The translations under genes were made by a program, and so were the position numbers. Of a stretch of 5,195 bases of DNA, positions 1-5,195 are shown piece after piece. This DNA is from an uncultured Nannocystaceae bacterium (lineage in GTDB: Bacteria; Myxococcota_A; Polyangia; Nannocystales; Nannocystaceae), in the NCBI GenBank assembly GCA_938084085.1, contig CALKDV010000209.1, forward strand, positions 1 through 5,195, in the 5' to 3' direction. Numbering within the stretch: the stretch's first letter is position 1; the number at the start of each line of letters is the position of its first letter. The notes under the pieces were generated by a model, which was given only the letters and a program-made list of their open reading frames with translations, had not been told where the DNA came from and did no database searches.

Positions 1-1
1 C

Positions 2-382
2 GTGTATCCGGGCCTGCGCGGGCAAGCGCTTGAGCTCTTGACGCAAGCTCCAGTACGAGGGCTCGTATTGGAGAGCTACGGGACGGGCAATGTCCCCTCG
101 GATGACGCCTCCTTCATGCGCGCGCTTCAGCGTGCCATGGACGGAGGCATCGTGGTCGTCAACACGTCCCAGTGCCATCGCGGTCGGGTGCGTCAGGGGA
201 GGTACGGGGCTGGCGCGAAGCTCCGAGACATCGGCGTGGTAAGCGGTGGCGACATGACGCCAGAGGCCACCTTGACCAAACTTTACTGTCTCCTCGGGCG
301 CGGCTTCGACGCGGAGACGGCACGTACGATGATGGCGCAGGATCTCGCCGGAGAACGGTCTCAAGAGGATGACGATGAATAG
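2..382 (+). CDS. ansA: L-asparaginase, type I (AnsA-like), C-terminal part, cut by window start
   Basis: This is the C-terminal domain of a cytoplasmic-type L-asparaginase, which hydrolyses L-asparagine to L-aspartate and ammonia. The 126 visible residues contain the family's hallmarks in order: the YPG near the start, LVLESYGTGN (residues 21-30), GIVVVNTSQC (49-58), GRVRQGRYGAG, GVVSGGDMTPEATLTKL (about 78-94) and a closing DLAGE. By memory this aligns almost end to end with the last third of E. coli AnsA. The N-terminal domain with the nucleophilic threonine and the T-D-K catalytic residues lies before the window, so activity cannot be judged here. The GTG at position 2 is only the first in-frame codon, not the real start. 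The stop TAG at 380-382 lies inside the next gene, indicating cotranscription and translational coupling. One deviation is a glutamate (E24 here) where E. coli AnsA has Arg240. Confidence 0.9.
   Translation: MYPGLRGQALELLTQAPVRGLVLESYGTGNVPSDDASFMRALQRAMDGGIVVVNTSQCHRGRVRQGRYGAGAKLRDIGVVSGGDMTPEATLTKLYCLLGRGFDAETARTMMAQDLAGERSQEDDDE
363..368 (+). promoter_or_regulatory. Ribosome binding site for the thioredoxin-like lipoprotein
   Basis: AAGAGG lies inside the last codons of the asparaginase gene. It ends 6 bp before the ATG at 375 but abuts the in-frame ATG at 369, so the spacing favours 375 as the true start. Confidence 0.6.
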
Positions 383-962
383 TCGAAGGAATTTTTTTCC
401 AGTGATGGTGTTTGGGTGTTCCGTATTTGGGTGTCAGGCTCCGTCTGGGAGCGAGGGCGCGACGCAGGCGGGAGGCGTGGAGAAATCGACCCCTGCCGCG
501 CGGGAAAATGAACTCTCGATGGTCGGCTATGACATCCGCCGTCTCCGGCCGACCGACGAGCCCCTCGTGAAGGGCTTTGAGCGGATGCGTGCGGCGACGG
601 TGAAGGAGGGGAAGCGCGTGGCTGTACTCTTCTCGGCGGATTGGTGTGAGCCGTGTCGTGATCTGGAGATCGAGCTCGGCAATTTGCATCCACGGGGCAC
701 GATCGAGGACGTGCGGATCATCGAACTCAAGGAGGAAGAGTGGCAAAAAGCCGTGCGCATGGACGAGTTCAACGGCCTTCGGACCCAGTGGGATCGGGTG
801 CTGAACCGATACCCGCTCTTCGTGGTCCTCGACGATCAGGGCGTTCGGGTGGAGGAGATGCAAGGGGGTCGAGAGCGACTTGAGGCCGCCGGCATCGCTG
901 CGACGGTCCCCAATTGGTTTGCGAGCCTTCGAGCCCTGGATTGGCAGCGCCCCGCGGGTTGA
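375..962 (+). CDS. Thioredoxin-fold lipoprotein (WCEPC active site)
   Basis: A 195-residue exported lipoprotein with a thioredoxin-like domain, probably handling disulfides or redox transfer in the periplasm. The start at 375 is chosen over the ATG at 369 because AAGAGG at 363-368 is properly spaced only from it. The N-terminus has SRRNFF (residues 3-8), close to a twin-arginine motif, a short hydrophobic stretch, and two successive VFGC lipobox-like motifs with cysteines at 15 and 20. A polar linker follows (about 21-55), then the domain: strand RVAVLFSADW ahead of the C91-E-P-C94 active site, and YPLFVVLDD with the expected cis-proline at P147. The CxxC with cis-Pro supports oxidoreductase function; the exact subfamily (DsbD-gamma, TlpA or DUF-type) cannot be told. 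It overlaps the asparaginase gene by 8 bp (ATGAATAG), so the pair is probably coupled, though a functional link to asparagine breakdown is not obvious. A run of seven T lies at 392-398. Confidence 0.85.
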   Translation: MNSRRNFFPVMVFGCSVFGCQAPSGSEGATQAGGVEKSTPAARENELSMVGYDIRRLRPTDEPLVKGFERMRAATVKEGKRVAVLFSADWCEPCRDLEIELGNLHPRGTIEDVRIIELKEEEWQKAVRMDEFNGLRTQWDRVLNRYPLFVVLDDQGVRVEEMQGGRERLEAAGIAATVPNWFASLRALDWQRPAG

Positions 963-1001
963 GCCGAGCCCGGCGTGGGATCAGATCGCGGCTGCATCAC
1001 C

Positions 1002-1034
1002 GGCGCAGGCATCGCCGCTCGCGCCTGATTTTTT
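1002..1034 (+). terminator. Candidate Rho-independent terminator after the asparaginase/thioredoxin operon
   Basis: GGCGC (1002-1006) can pair with GCGCC (1021-1025), with a small GGC/GCC helix (1008-1010 with 1014-1016) possible in the loop. TGA and then six T (1029-1034) follow. The stem is only 5 bp and the T run starts 3 bp beyond it, so this is a moderate candidate. It is placed correctly: 40 bp after the thioredoxin-like stop and before the next gene. The rest of the 963-1101 gap shows no coding potential I can support and no convincing -35/-10 pair. Confidence 0.45.
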
Positions 1035-1101
1035 GATGGCGATGTGCGCTTTTGCCTGGAATCAACTATGGTCGTGGCGCGTTCGCGCTGTGCGGCTCCA
1101 A

Positions 1102-3156
1102 ATGCAGGTTTCACGTCCACGCCTCTCCTTATTCCTCGGCACCCTTCTAGGGGTGACGGCATGTCCTTCGTCACCCGATCTTCCAGAGGATTCGTCGGGG
1201 ACGCCAGGGCCTTCCACGCAGACAGGCTTGAGTGCCGAAAGGGACACGTTGGCGGCGGACACGACGGGGTCCGCGCGGGCTGAGGACGGCTCTTCTGATT
1301 CCTCGACGACGGGTCTCGTTGACTCGTCTTCTGGCGACGGTGAAGAGGAGACCACGGGCACCACCGGGGAGGTCGAAGAACCGTGGGCACGGACCGAGCC
1401 CCCCGAAGGCTACGGCGAACTGAGTTTCCCTATGCCAGCGCCGCCGGCCGACGAGCTCACGCTGCATGGACTCGCAGGCTATGAGGTCGTCGTTGTCTAC
1501 GCGGAGCCAACGATGGACGCGAAAAAGTTGGGCTTCTTGCGGTTTGGACAGCGGCTGAAGACGACGCCAAAGATCTCCAAGGAGGGGTGTCGGAAGGGGT
1601 GGTACGCCCTTGAGGGGGGCGGCTTTGGATGCGCGAGCAAGGGGATCGTCGTTCAAAACAAACCGCCCTATATGCACAAGCCGCCGCCGCCGCCGCGCAT
1701 GGACTCCGCGTCACCCTATGATTGGGCGTACGTACGGAAGTGGAACGCTCCGATGTGGTGGCGAGTTCCAAACGGTGCAGAGTACGAGCGGGCGGAGAAG
1801 CTCCGAGAGGGCCGGGAGTCGGAGCGCACCGGGGAGCCTGCGCCTGGGACAACGCCTGCGCCTGCGCCCGCGCCCGCGCCCGCGCCTGCGCCCGCGCCCG
1901 CGCCCGCGCCTGCGGGTGAAGGCAAGGCGGCGGACACGGACGCTGCCGCCGCGCCGCCCCCGAAGAAACTGGCCGTGGTCGCCGACGGCCCGGCGAAAAA
2001 ACAGGCCGCGCTCCCAGAGGCGGCGCTCCCAGGGCCGACCGATCTTCCGCGCGTGGAAGTGGACAAGGGGACAGACGAGAAGACGGACAAGGGGCCGGAC
2101 GAGAAGACGGACACGCCGTCCGCGAAGGCGGTGGACAAGGCGGCCGTGGGCGCGGTCATCAAGGCCGCTGCGTCGAAGACTACGCCGGAGGAGTCCGGCG
2201 ATGCGCCAAAAGACTCCGGCGCGGCTGGGTCGACGCCGGGCGCCGAGCAGCCTCCGCCAAACGCAGAGGACGCACAAGAACCCCCCGAAGAGGTTGTGGA
2301 GGAGCTCGCTCCGTTGCCCCTCGCGCGCCAGCACCCCTGGCTCGAGAAGGGGTTCTTTGTGTCGCTCGCAGAATCTGTGGACGAGGGCGCCCACTCGTAT
2401 TGGTACACGGCACGCGGCGCGTACGTCGAGACAACGGACGTGGCGAAATACGCCGCGAAAGACTTTAAGGGTGCCGAGCTTCTCGAGGGGCACGGCTTCC
2501 CGGTCGGCTTTGTGATGAAGCGGGGGGGAACCAAGCTTTGGGACATGGACGACGACGGCAAGCTTCGGTCTCGAAAGGTCTTGGAGAAGCGGACCTTTCT
2601 AGAGTTGGTCGAGGAGGCCGAGGTGAATGGTCGGACGTATATGGTGACGACGGACGGGCAGTTCGTTCGCAAGTCGCATCTTCGTCTCCCGACCTTGCAG
2701 CCGATCCCGGAGGGCCTCGAAGCGTACGACCGTTGGATTGACGTGAGCCTCAAAGATCAGATCTTGGTGGCGTATCAGGGGAGCATCCCGGTGTACGTGA
2801 CCCTTGTCTCCACCGGGCGCAAGGGGAGCGAGGAGGAGCCCTTCGACACGCCCACCGGGCGCTGGCGGATCCGGAGCAAAATGGTCACCTCCAATATGGA
2901 CGGAACGACCGGCACCGACGGCAACTACGCCATTCAAGACGTCCCGTGGGTCATGTACTTCGAGGGCTCCTACGCGCTTCACGGCGCATTTTGGCACCGG
3001 AGCTTCGGCCACGTTCGCAGTCATGGATGCGTGAATCTCGGACCCTCGGACGCGCGGTGGTTGTTTGACTGGACCACGCCCAACCTCCCCACGGGGTGGC
3101 ACGGGGTGCACTCAAGTCTCGAGAGCCCGGGCACGACGATCGTTATTCGAGAGTGA
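1102..3156 (+). CDS. Lipoprotein L,D-transpeptidase (YkuD domain) with SH3-like domains and repeat linker
   Basis: A 684-residue envelope lipoprotein. Its C-terminal domain (about 543-684) is an L,D-transpeptidase of the YkuD/ErfK family, enzymes that form 3-3 cross-links in peptidoglycan or attach proteins to it. The signal peptide has basic R5/R7, a hydrophobic core LSLFLGTLLG and lipobox VTAC with C21 as the lipidated residue. Next come a Ser/Thr/Gly/Asp/Glu-rich linker (22-105), an SH3-like region (about 121-184), Pro-rich segments, a (Pro-Ala)10 tract (252-271), an acidic/Lys/Ala linker with an 8-residue tandem repeat (321-336), a second SH3-like region (about 411-536), and the catalytic domain with H627 and SHGC (640-643), C643 being the nucleophile. 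The usual R after the catalytic Cys-Val/Ile is N645. The start at 1102 is chosen because it places the signal peptide at the N-terminus; GTG at 1090 is a possible alternative, and neither has a clear ribosome binding site. The reading frame stays open upstream to 880. It is probably monocistronic. Confidence 0.88.
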   Translation: MQVSRPRLSLFLGTLLGVTACPSSPDLPEDSSGTPGPSTQTGLSAERDTLAADTTGSARAEDGSSDSSTTGLVDSSSGDGEEETTGTTGEVEEPWARTEPPEGYGELSFPMPAPPADELTLHGLAGYEVVVVYAEPTMDAKKLGFLRFGQRLKTTPKISKEGCRKGWYALEGGGFGCASKGIVVQNKPPYMHKPPPPPRMDSASPYDWAYVRKWNAPMWWRVPNGAEYERAEKLREGRESERTGEPAPGTTPAPAPAPAPAPAPAPAPAPAGEGKAADTDAAAAPPPKKLAVVADGPAKKQAALPEAALPGPTDLPRVEVDKGTDEKTDKGPDEKTDTPSAKAVDKAAVGAVIKAAASKTTPEESGDAPKDSGAAGSTPGAEQPPPNAEDAQEPPEEVVEELAPLPLARQHPWLEKGFFVSLAESVDEGAHSYWYTARGAYVETTDVAKYAAKDFKGAELLEGHGFPVGFVMKRGGTKLWDMDDDGKLRSRKVLEKRTFLELVEEAEVNGRTYMVTTDGQFVRKSHLRLPTLQPIPEGLEAYDRWIDVSLKDQILVAYQGSIPVYVTLVSTGRKGSEEEPFDTPTGRWRIRSKMVTSNMDGTTGTDGNYAIQDVPWVMYFEGSYALHGAFWHRSFGHVRSHGCVNLGPSDARWLFDWTTPNLPTGWHGVHSSLESPGTTIVIRE
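1855..1914 (+). repeat. Ten tandem CCYGCG hexamers encoding (Pro-Ala)10
   Basis: Ten perfect-length 6-bp units coding for Pro-Ala within the transpeptidase linker. The third base of the Pro codon follows T,T,C,C,C,T,C,C,C,T, so units 2-5 (1861-1884) and 6-9 (1885-1908) are identical 24-bp blocks. That suggests a block duplication on top of the hexamer array. The peptide is expected to be an extended, flexible or stiff spacer. Confidence 0.95.
2062..2109 (+). repeat. Two 24-bp tandem repeats encoding DKGTDEKT / DKGPDEKT
   Basis: Copies at 2062-2085 and 2086-2109 differ only where ACA becomes CCG (Thr to Pro) in the fourth codon. They are in frame and lie in the charged part of the transpeptidase linker; a partial echo (DTPSAKAVDK) follows. 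Confidence 0.9.
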
Positions 3157-3158
3157 CG

Positions 3159-3176
3159 GACGCCTCAGCGGGCGTC
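3159..3176. terminator. Stem-loop over the convergent gene junction, possible bidirectional terminator
   Basis: GACGCC (3159-3164) pairs perfectly with GGCGTC (3171-3176). A T-G pair (3165-3170) extends it to 7 pairs with a CAGC tetraloop at 3166-3169. It lies just after the transpeptidase stop (3154-3156) and covers the aspartokinase stop (3165-3167 on the minus strand). There is no T run on either side, so classic intrinsic termination is not shown; it could stall polymerase or protect 3' ends. Confidence 0.35.
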
Positions 3177-4400
3177 GACGAGGCGCGCGTGGAGTTCGCG
3201 TGTCGCCCTGTCTTGGTGCGCCTCCGGAACAAATACCCGGACGACGGAGCGCGCATGCTCCATGCGGAGCAGCGGGATCTCTAGGGTTTGCAGCGCAGCT
3301 CCGAGGGCCGGAGCGATCCCCCGCAGTTCGCTGAGCTCGGGTCCGATGATGGAGATGGACGCACACATCACGGGCTGCAACTCCACACATGGGTCGCCGA
3401 GCGCGACGACGCGGGCCCGCAGGCGAGCGAGCGCCTCGGTCACGTCGTCTCGCTGGGTACGAGAGATCCATCCGCTCAACTCCTCACCGGTCCACGTCAC
3501 ATATTGGAGATCGCAGGCTTCAAAGCACTCGAGAAGCTTCGCCGCAGTCTCACACACACGCACGCCGTCAGACTCCTGCGCGCGGACCTTCGCTCGTATG
3601 AGGAGGACTCGATCGGAGGCCACGGCGAGGGCGCGAGGCTCTGAGGCCTTCACGCCATGAATTCGGGTTTGCGTGGGAGCGCCGTGGGTCGCTCGCGCGT
3701 GGATGACGACGCCGAGTTCTGCCGCGAGTTCGACGGCGCTCGCGTGGAGCACCTTGGCGCCGGCACGCGAGAGGGCGCCCATGGTTACGTAGTCCAGCTC
3801 GGGCAGCGGCGTCGCAGCGTCAACGATTCGTGGGTCGGCGGAGAATACGCCGGCGACGTCGCTGTAGATTTCACAGTCGGCCCCCAGGGCAGCGGCGAGC
3901 GCGACGGCGGTGGTGTCCGAGCCACCCCGTCCGAGGGTCGTGACCTCCCGCTTATAGGAAACTCCCTGGAATCCACCGATCACCACGACGCGGTGTCCGG
4001 CGTCAAGCTCGTCGACGACTCGAAATGGGCGCACCTCAACGACGCGAGCGCGACCGTGTTGGTGGTTTGTAATGATCCCGACTTGCGAGCCGGTCAGGCT
4101 GATGGCCCCGACGTCGCGCGCGGAGACAGCCAGCGCGAGCATCGCCATGCTCTGTCGCTCTCCGGTGGAGAGTAGCATGTCCAACTCTCTCGGGTTGGGG
4201 GTCTCGCACAACGATCGCGCCTGTTGGACGAGGGCGTCGGTCGTCTTTCCCATGGCAGAGACCACCACCACGACGCGGTGCGTCTTCGCGCGCGACGCGA
4301 CGATGTCCGCGACCCGTTCAATATGCTCCACACTCGCGAGGCTGCTCCCTCCAAATTTGATCACTACGATCTCAGGTTGAGTTGGGAGGTCGGCCGTCAC
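3165..4400 (-). CDS. lysC: Aspartokinase (aspartate kinase) with two C-terminal ACT domains
   Basis: Aspartokinase phosphorylates L-aspartate with ATP, the first step towards lysine/diaminopimelate, threonine and methionine. From GTG 4400 it is 411 residues, the usual length for a monofunctional enzyme. Kinase-domain motifs: KFGGSS (15-20), VVSAMGKTTD (46-55), STGERQSMAM (78-87), TGSQVGIIT (103-111), GFQG (143-146), TTLGRGGSDTTA (154-165), IYSDVAGVFSADPRIV (178-193) and GAKVLHASAVE (214-224). Two ACT-type domains follow (about 262-335 and 345-408), the second ending in ATRELHARL as in the family. GTG 4400 is chosen because it puts KFGGSS about 15 residues in; starts further upstream would run into the divergent peptidase gene. 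No clear ribosome binding site is visible. Odd points: the usual HPRSVE after GAKVL is HASAVE, and the ACT1 QN and ACT2 SE-I-K effector-site signatures are not recognisable. Feedback control may therefore differ. It is convergent with the transpeptidase gene, 8 bp away. Confidence 0.93.
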   Translation of the reverse strand: MTADLPTQPEIVVIKFGGSSLASVEHIERVADIVASRAKTHRVVVVVSAMGKTTDALVQQARSLCETPNPRELDMLLSTGERQSMAMLALAVSARDVGAISLTGSQVGIITNHQHGRARVVEVRPFRVVDELDAGHRVVVIGGFQGVSYKREVTTLGRGGSDTTAVALAAALGADCEIYSDVAGVFSADPRIVDAATPLPELDYVTMGALSRAGAKVLHASAVELAAELGVVIHARATHGAPTQTRIHGVKASEPRALAVASDRVLLIRAKVRAQESDGVRVCETAAKLLECFEACDLQYVTWTGEELSGWISRTQRDDVTEALARLRARVVALGDPCVELQPVMCASISIIGPELSELRGIAPALGAALQTLEIPLLRMEHARSVVRVFVPEAHQDRATRELHARLVDAR

Positions 4401-4406
4401 GTGGTC

Positions 4407-4412
4407 TTTATA
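4407..4412 (-). promoter_or_regulatory. Candidate -10 box (TATAAA) for the aspartokinase gene
   Basis: Read on the minus strand, TATAAA matches five of six bases of the sigma-70 -10 consensus. Transcription would begin about 7 bp downstream, at or next to the GTG start at 4400, implying a leaderless or nearly leaderless mRNA. No good -35 hexamer lies 16-18 bp upstream (bases there read GCATAC or CATACC), so the call is tentative. Confidence 0.35.
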
Positions 4413-4433
4413 CCAGCGTAGTGATGATGGTAT
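4410..4433. promoter_or_regulatory. Inverted repeat ATACCA-N12-TGGTAT in the divergent intergenic region
   Basis: Perfect 6-bp half-sites at 4410-4415 and 4428-4433, 18 bp centre to centre, fall between the aspartokinase and peptidase start codons. The left half overlaps the minus-strand TATAAA box; the right half runs into the peptidase ATG at 4432. A dimeric regulator bound here could affect both genes. A short inverted repeat can arise by chance, so operator function is an inference. Confidence 0.35.
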
Positions 4434-5195
4434 GCTCACCGCGGTGAAGGTACGCGTCACGCATCGGGCGTTGGAGAAGGTCACGGGTGATGTGATCATC
4501 TCGGTCTGCCCTAGCGACGGCGACCGACACCTTCCACCCATCCTCCGCGCACACGCTCGAAAGAGGGCTTCGCGGCTCATCTACTGGGAAGAAGACGCGA
4601 TCTCGTGGCTTGAAGCCCGCGAGTTGAAGGTGCCGCGGATCCTCGTCGCATGTCGGGCCCCCGCCCGCGAGCGAGATGATTTCTTGGACGGGGGCGCCCT
4701 CGGTCCCTTCGAGGCGAACGCGGCGTGGGCGCATGAAACCCGCGCGCTCGGAGCGGTGCTGGAGCGCGCTTGCCACACCTCCGGCATCCGCCGGGCGGTG
4801 ATCCCCGTGGAGTGTGTCACAGGCGACATCTGCGATCTCGTGGAGGGGATGATGTTGCGCGCGTATCGGGCCAAGGGCTTTCGCCCCGGGGTGCCTGCCT
4901 CCGAGCTTAAAGAGATCCACGTGATCTGCAGTCGCACACAAGTGCAGCAGGTCTCGGAGCGCCTTCAACATCGACTCGTGGTGACGCGCGCCATGAATCG
5001 TGCGCGGGCGCTGTGTGATCTTCCCTCGAATATCGCCGATCCCGATCGACTCGCGGATCTCTTGGTGGACTGGGGGGACGAGGTCGGGCTCGGGACTCGA
5101 ATTATTGACGTCGATGAGGCGCGGGAGATGGGGATGAATCTGTTTTGTGCCGTGTCGAAGGGCGGTTCGGTGGACGGTCGAATCGTCGTGCTCGA
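4432..5195 (+). CDS. M17 leucyl aminopeptidase-like protein (PepA-like), N-terminal part, cut by window end
   Basis: An open frame of 254 complete codons that runs off the right edge. M17 enzymes are cytoplasmic dinuclear-metal aminopeptidases that release N-terminal leucine and other residues. The visible part is the N-terminal domain (about 1-175), with VEGMMLRAYRAKGF (about 140-153) at the place of the family's EGxxLAxYxF motif, and the beginning of the catalytic domain. There RALCDLPSNIADPDRLAD (about 191-208) matches the LVNxPxNxxxPxxLA signature, with Asp for the usual Asn, and EMGMNLFCAVSKGGS matches the family's LGMxxLLAVGQGS. The metal ligands and catalytic residues lie beyond the window. 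ATG 4432 is taken as the start; GTG 4444, giving MKVRVTHRALEKV, fits typical family N-termini equally well. Neither has a clear ribosome binding site. The gene is divergent from the aspartokinase with 31 bp between starts. The upstream half is weakly conserved, as usual for M17. Confidence 0.8.
   Translation, partial: MLTAVKVRVTHRALEKVTGDVIISVCPSDGDRHLPPILRAHARKRASRLIYWEEDAISWLEARELKVPRILVACRAPARERDDFLDGGALGPFEANAAWAHETRALGAVLERACHTSGIRRAVIPVECVTGDICDLVEGMMLRAYRAKGFRPGVPASELKEIHVICSRTQVQQVSERLQHRLVVTRAMNRARALCDLPSNIADPDRLADLLVDWGDEVGLGTRIIDVDEAREMGMNLFCAVSKGGSVDGRIVVL

Noticed and set aside
159..863. 234-residue antisense open frame across the asparaginase end and the thioredoxin-like gene
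   Set aside because: Composition is His/Arg/Pro-rich with no recognisable domain; both opposing frames carry clear family motifs.
1033..1072. Promoter for the transpeptidase gene (TTGATG, TATGGT, or a sigma-54 type TGGC...TTGC pair)
   Set aside because: Spacings are wrong: 28 bp between the sigma-70-like boxes, and 11 bp rather than 7 between TGGC and TTGC. No element could be supported.
880..1101. N-terminal extension of the transpeptidase frame back to an ATG at 880
   Set aside because: It would overlap the thioredoxin-like gene by 83 bp and bury a clear lipoprotein signal peptide 74 residues inside. ATG 1036 and 1042 give overlong n-regions and lack ribosome binding sites.
1855..2109. 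Repeat region as a CRISPR or regulatory array
   Set aside because: The units are contiguous, in frame, without spacers, and encode low-complexity linker peptides.
1610..2753. Large overlapping open frames on both strands inside the transpeptidase linker, up to 345 residues
   Set aside because: They are Arg/Ala/Pro/Ser-rich shadows of a GC-rich, repeat-bearing gene and show no domain or start signal. The + strand frame has the signal peptide and the catalytic motif.
3657..4175. 172-residue plus-strand open frame opposite the aspartokinase gene
   Set aside because: It is antisense to the most conserved aspartokinase motifs and is explained as a shadow frame.
4401..4580. Longer aspartokinase with 60 extra N-terminal residues
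   Set aside because: The extension has no family similarity, overlaps the divergent peptidase gene and pushes KFGGSS far from the N-terminus.
4408..4971. 187-residue minus-strand open frame opposite the peptidase gene
   Set aside because: The + strand frame reads through to the window end with M17 motifs; the antisense frame has none.

Overview
The window is high-GC bacterial DNA with dense, compact genes. It carries four complete or nearly complete protein genes plus one gene cut by each edge. The organism is most likely a myxobacterium or relative (Myxococcota, perhaps the Nannocystaceae/Bradymonadales side). That is an inference from style, not from a marker gene: two lipoproteins, one with a long Ser/Thr/Gly/Asp-rich linker right after the lipid-anchored cysteine and a Pro-Ala tract further on, and housekeeping enzymes typical of that kind of genome.

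Layout, left to right. (1) 2-382 (+): C-terminal part of a type I (AnsA-like) L-asparaginase. (2) 375-962 (+): a thioredoxin-fold lipoprotein with a WCEPC active site, whose start overlaps the asparaginase stop, so the two form an operon. (3) 963-1101: a 139-bp gap with a candidate intrinsic terminator. (4) 1102-3156 (+): a 684-residue lipoprotein with an SH3-like domain, a long low-complexity linker containing two tandem repeats, a second SH3-like region and a C-terminal L,D-transpeptidase (YkuD) domain. (5) 3165-4400 (-): a 411-residue aspartokinase, convergent with the transpeptidase gene and only 8 bp from it, with a hairpin lying over the junction. (6) 4432-5195 (+): N-terminal 254 residues of an M17 leucyl-aminopeptidase-like protein, divergent from the aspartokinase with only 31 bp between start codons; that gap holds an inverted repeat and a TATAAA box.

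How they relate. The asparaginase makes aspartate, aspartokinase commits aspartate to lysine/diaminopimelate/threonine/methionine synthesis, and the L,D-transpeptidase family cross-links diaminopimelate residues in peptidoglycan. The thematic link is real at the level of pathways, but the gene orientations give no evidence of one shared operon. I see no mobile element, CRISPR array, RNA gene or prophage, and no clear novel multi-gene system. The points most worth checking are the 31-bp divergent control region, the altered ACT regulatory domains of the aspartokinase, the transpeptidase's linker repeats, and the duplicated lipobox of the thioredoxin-like lipoprotein.
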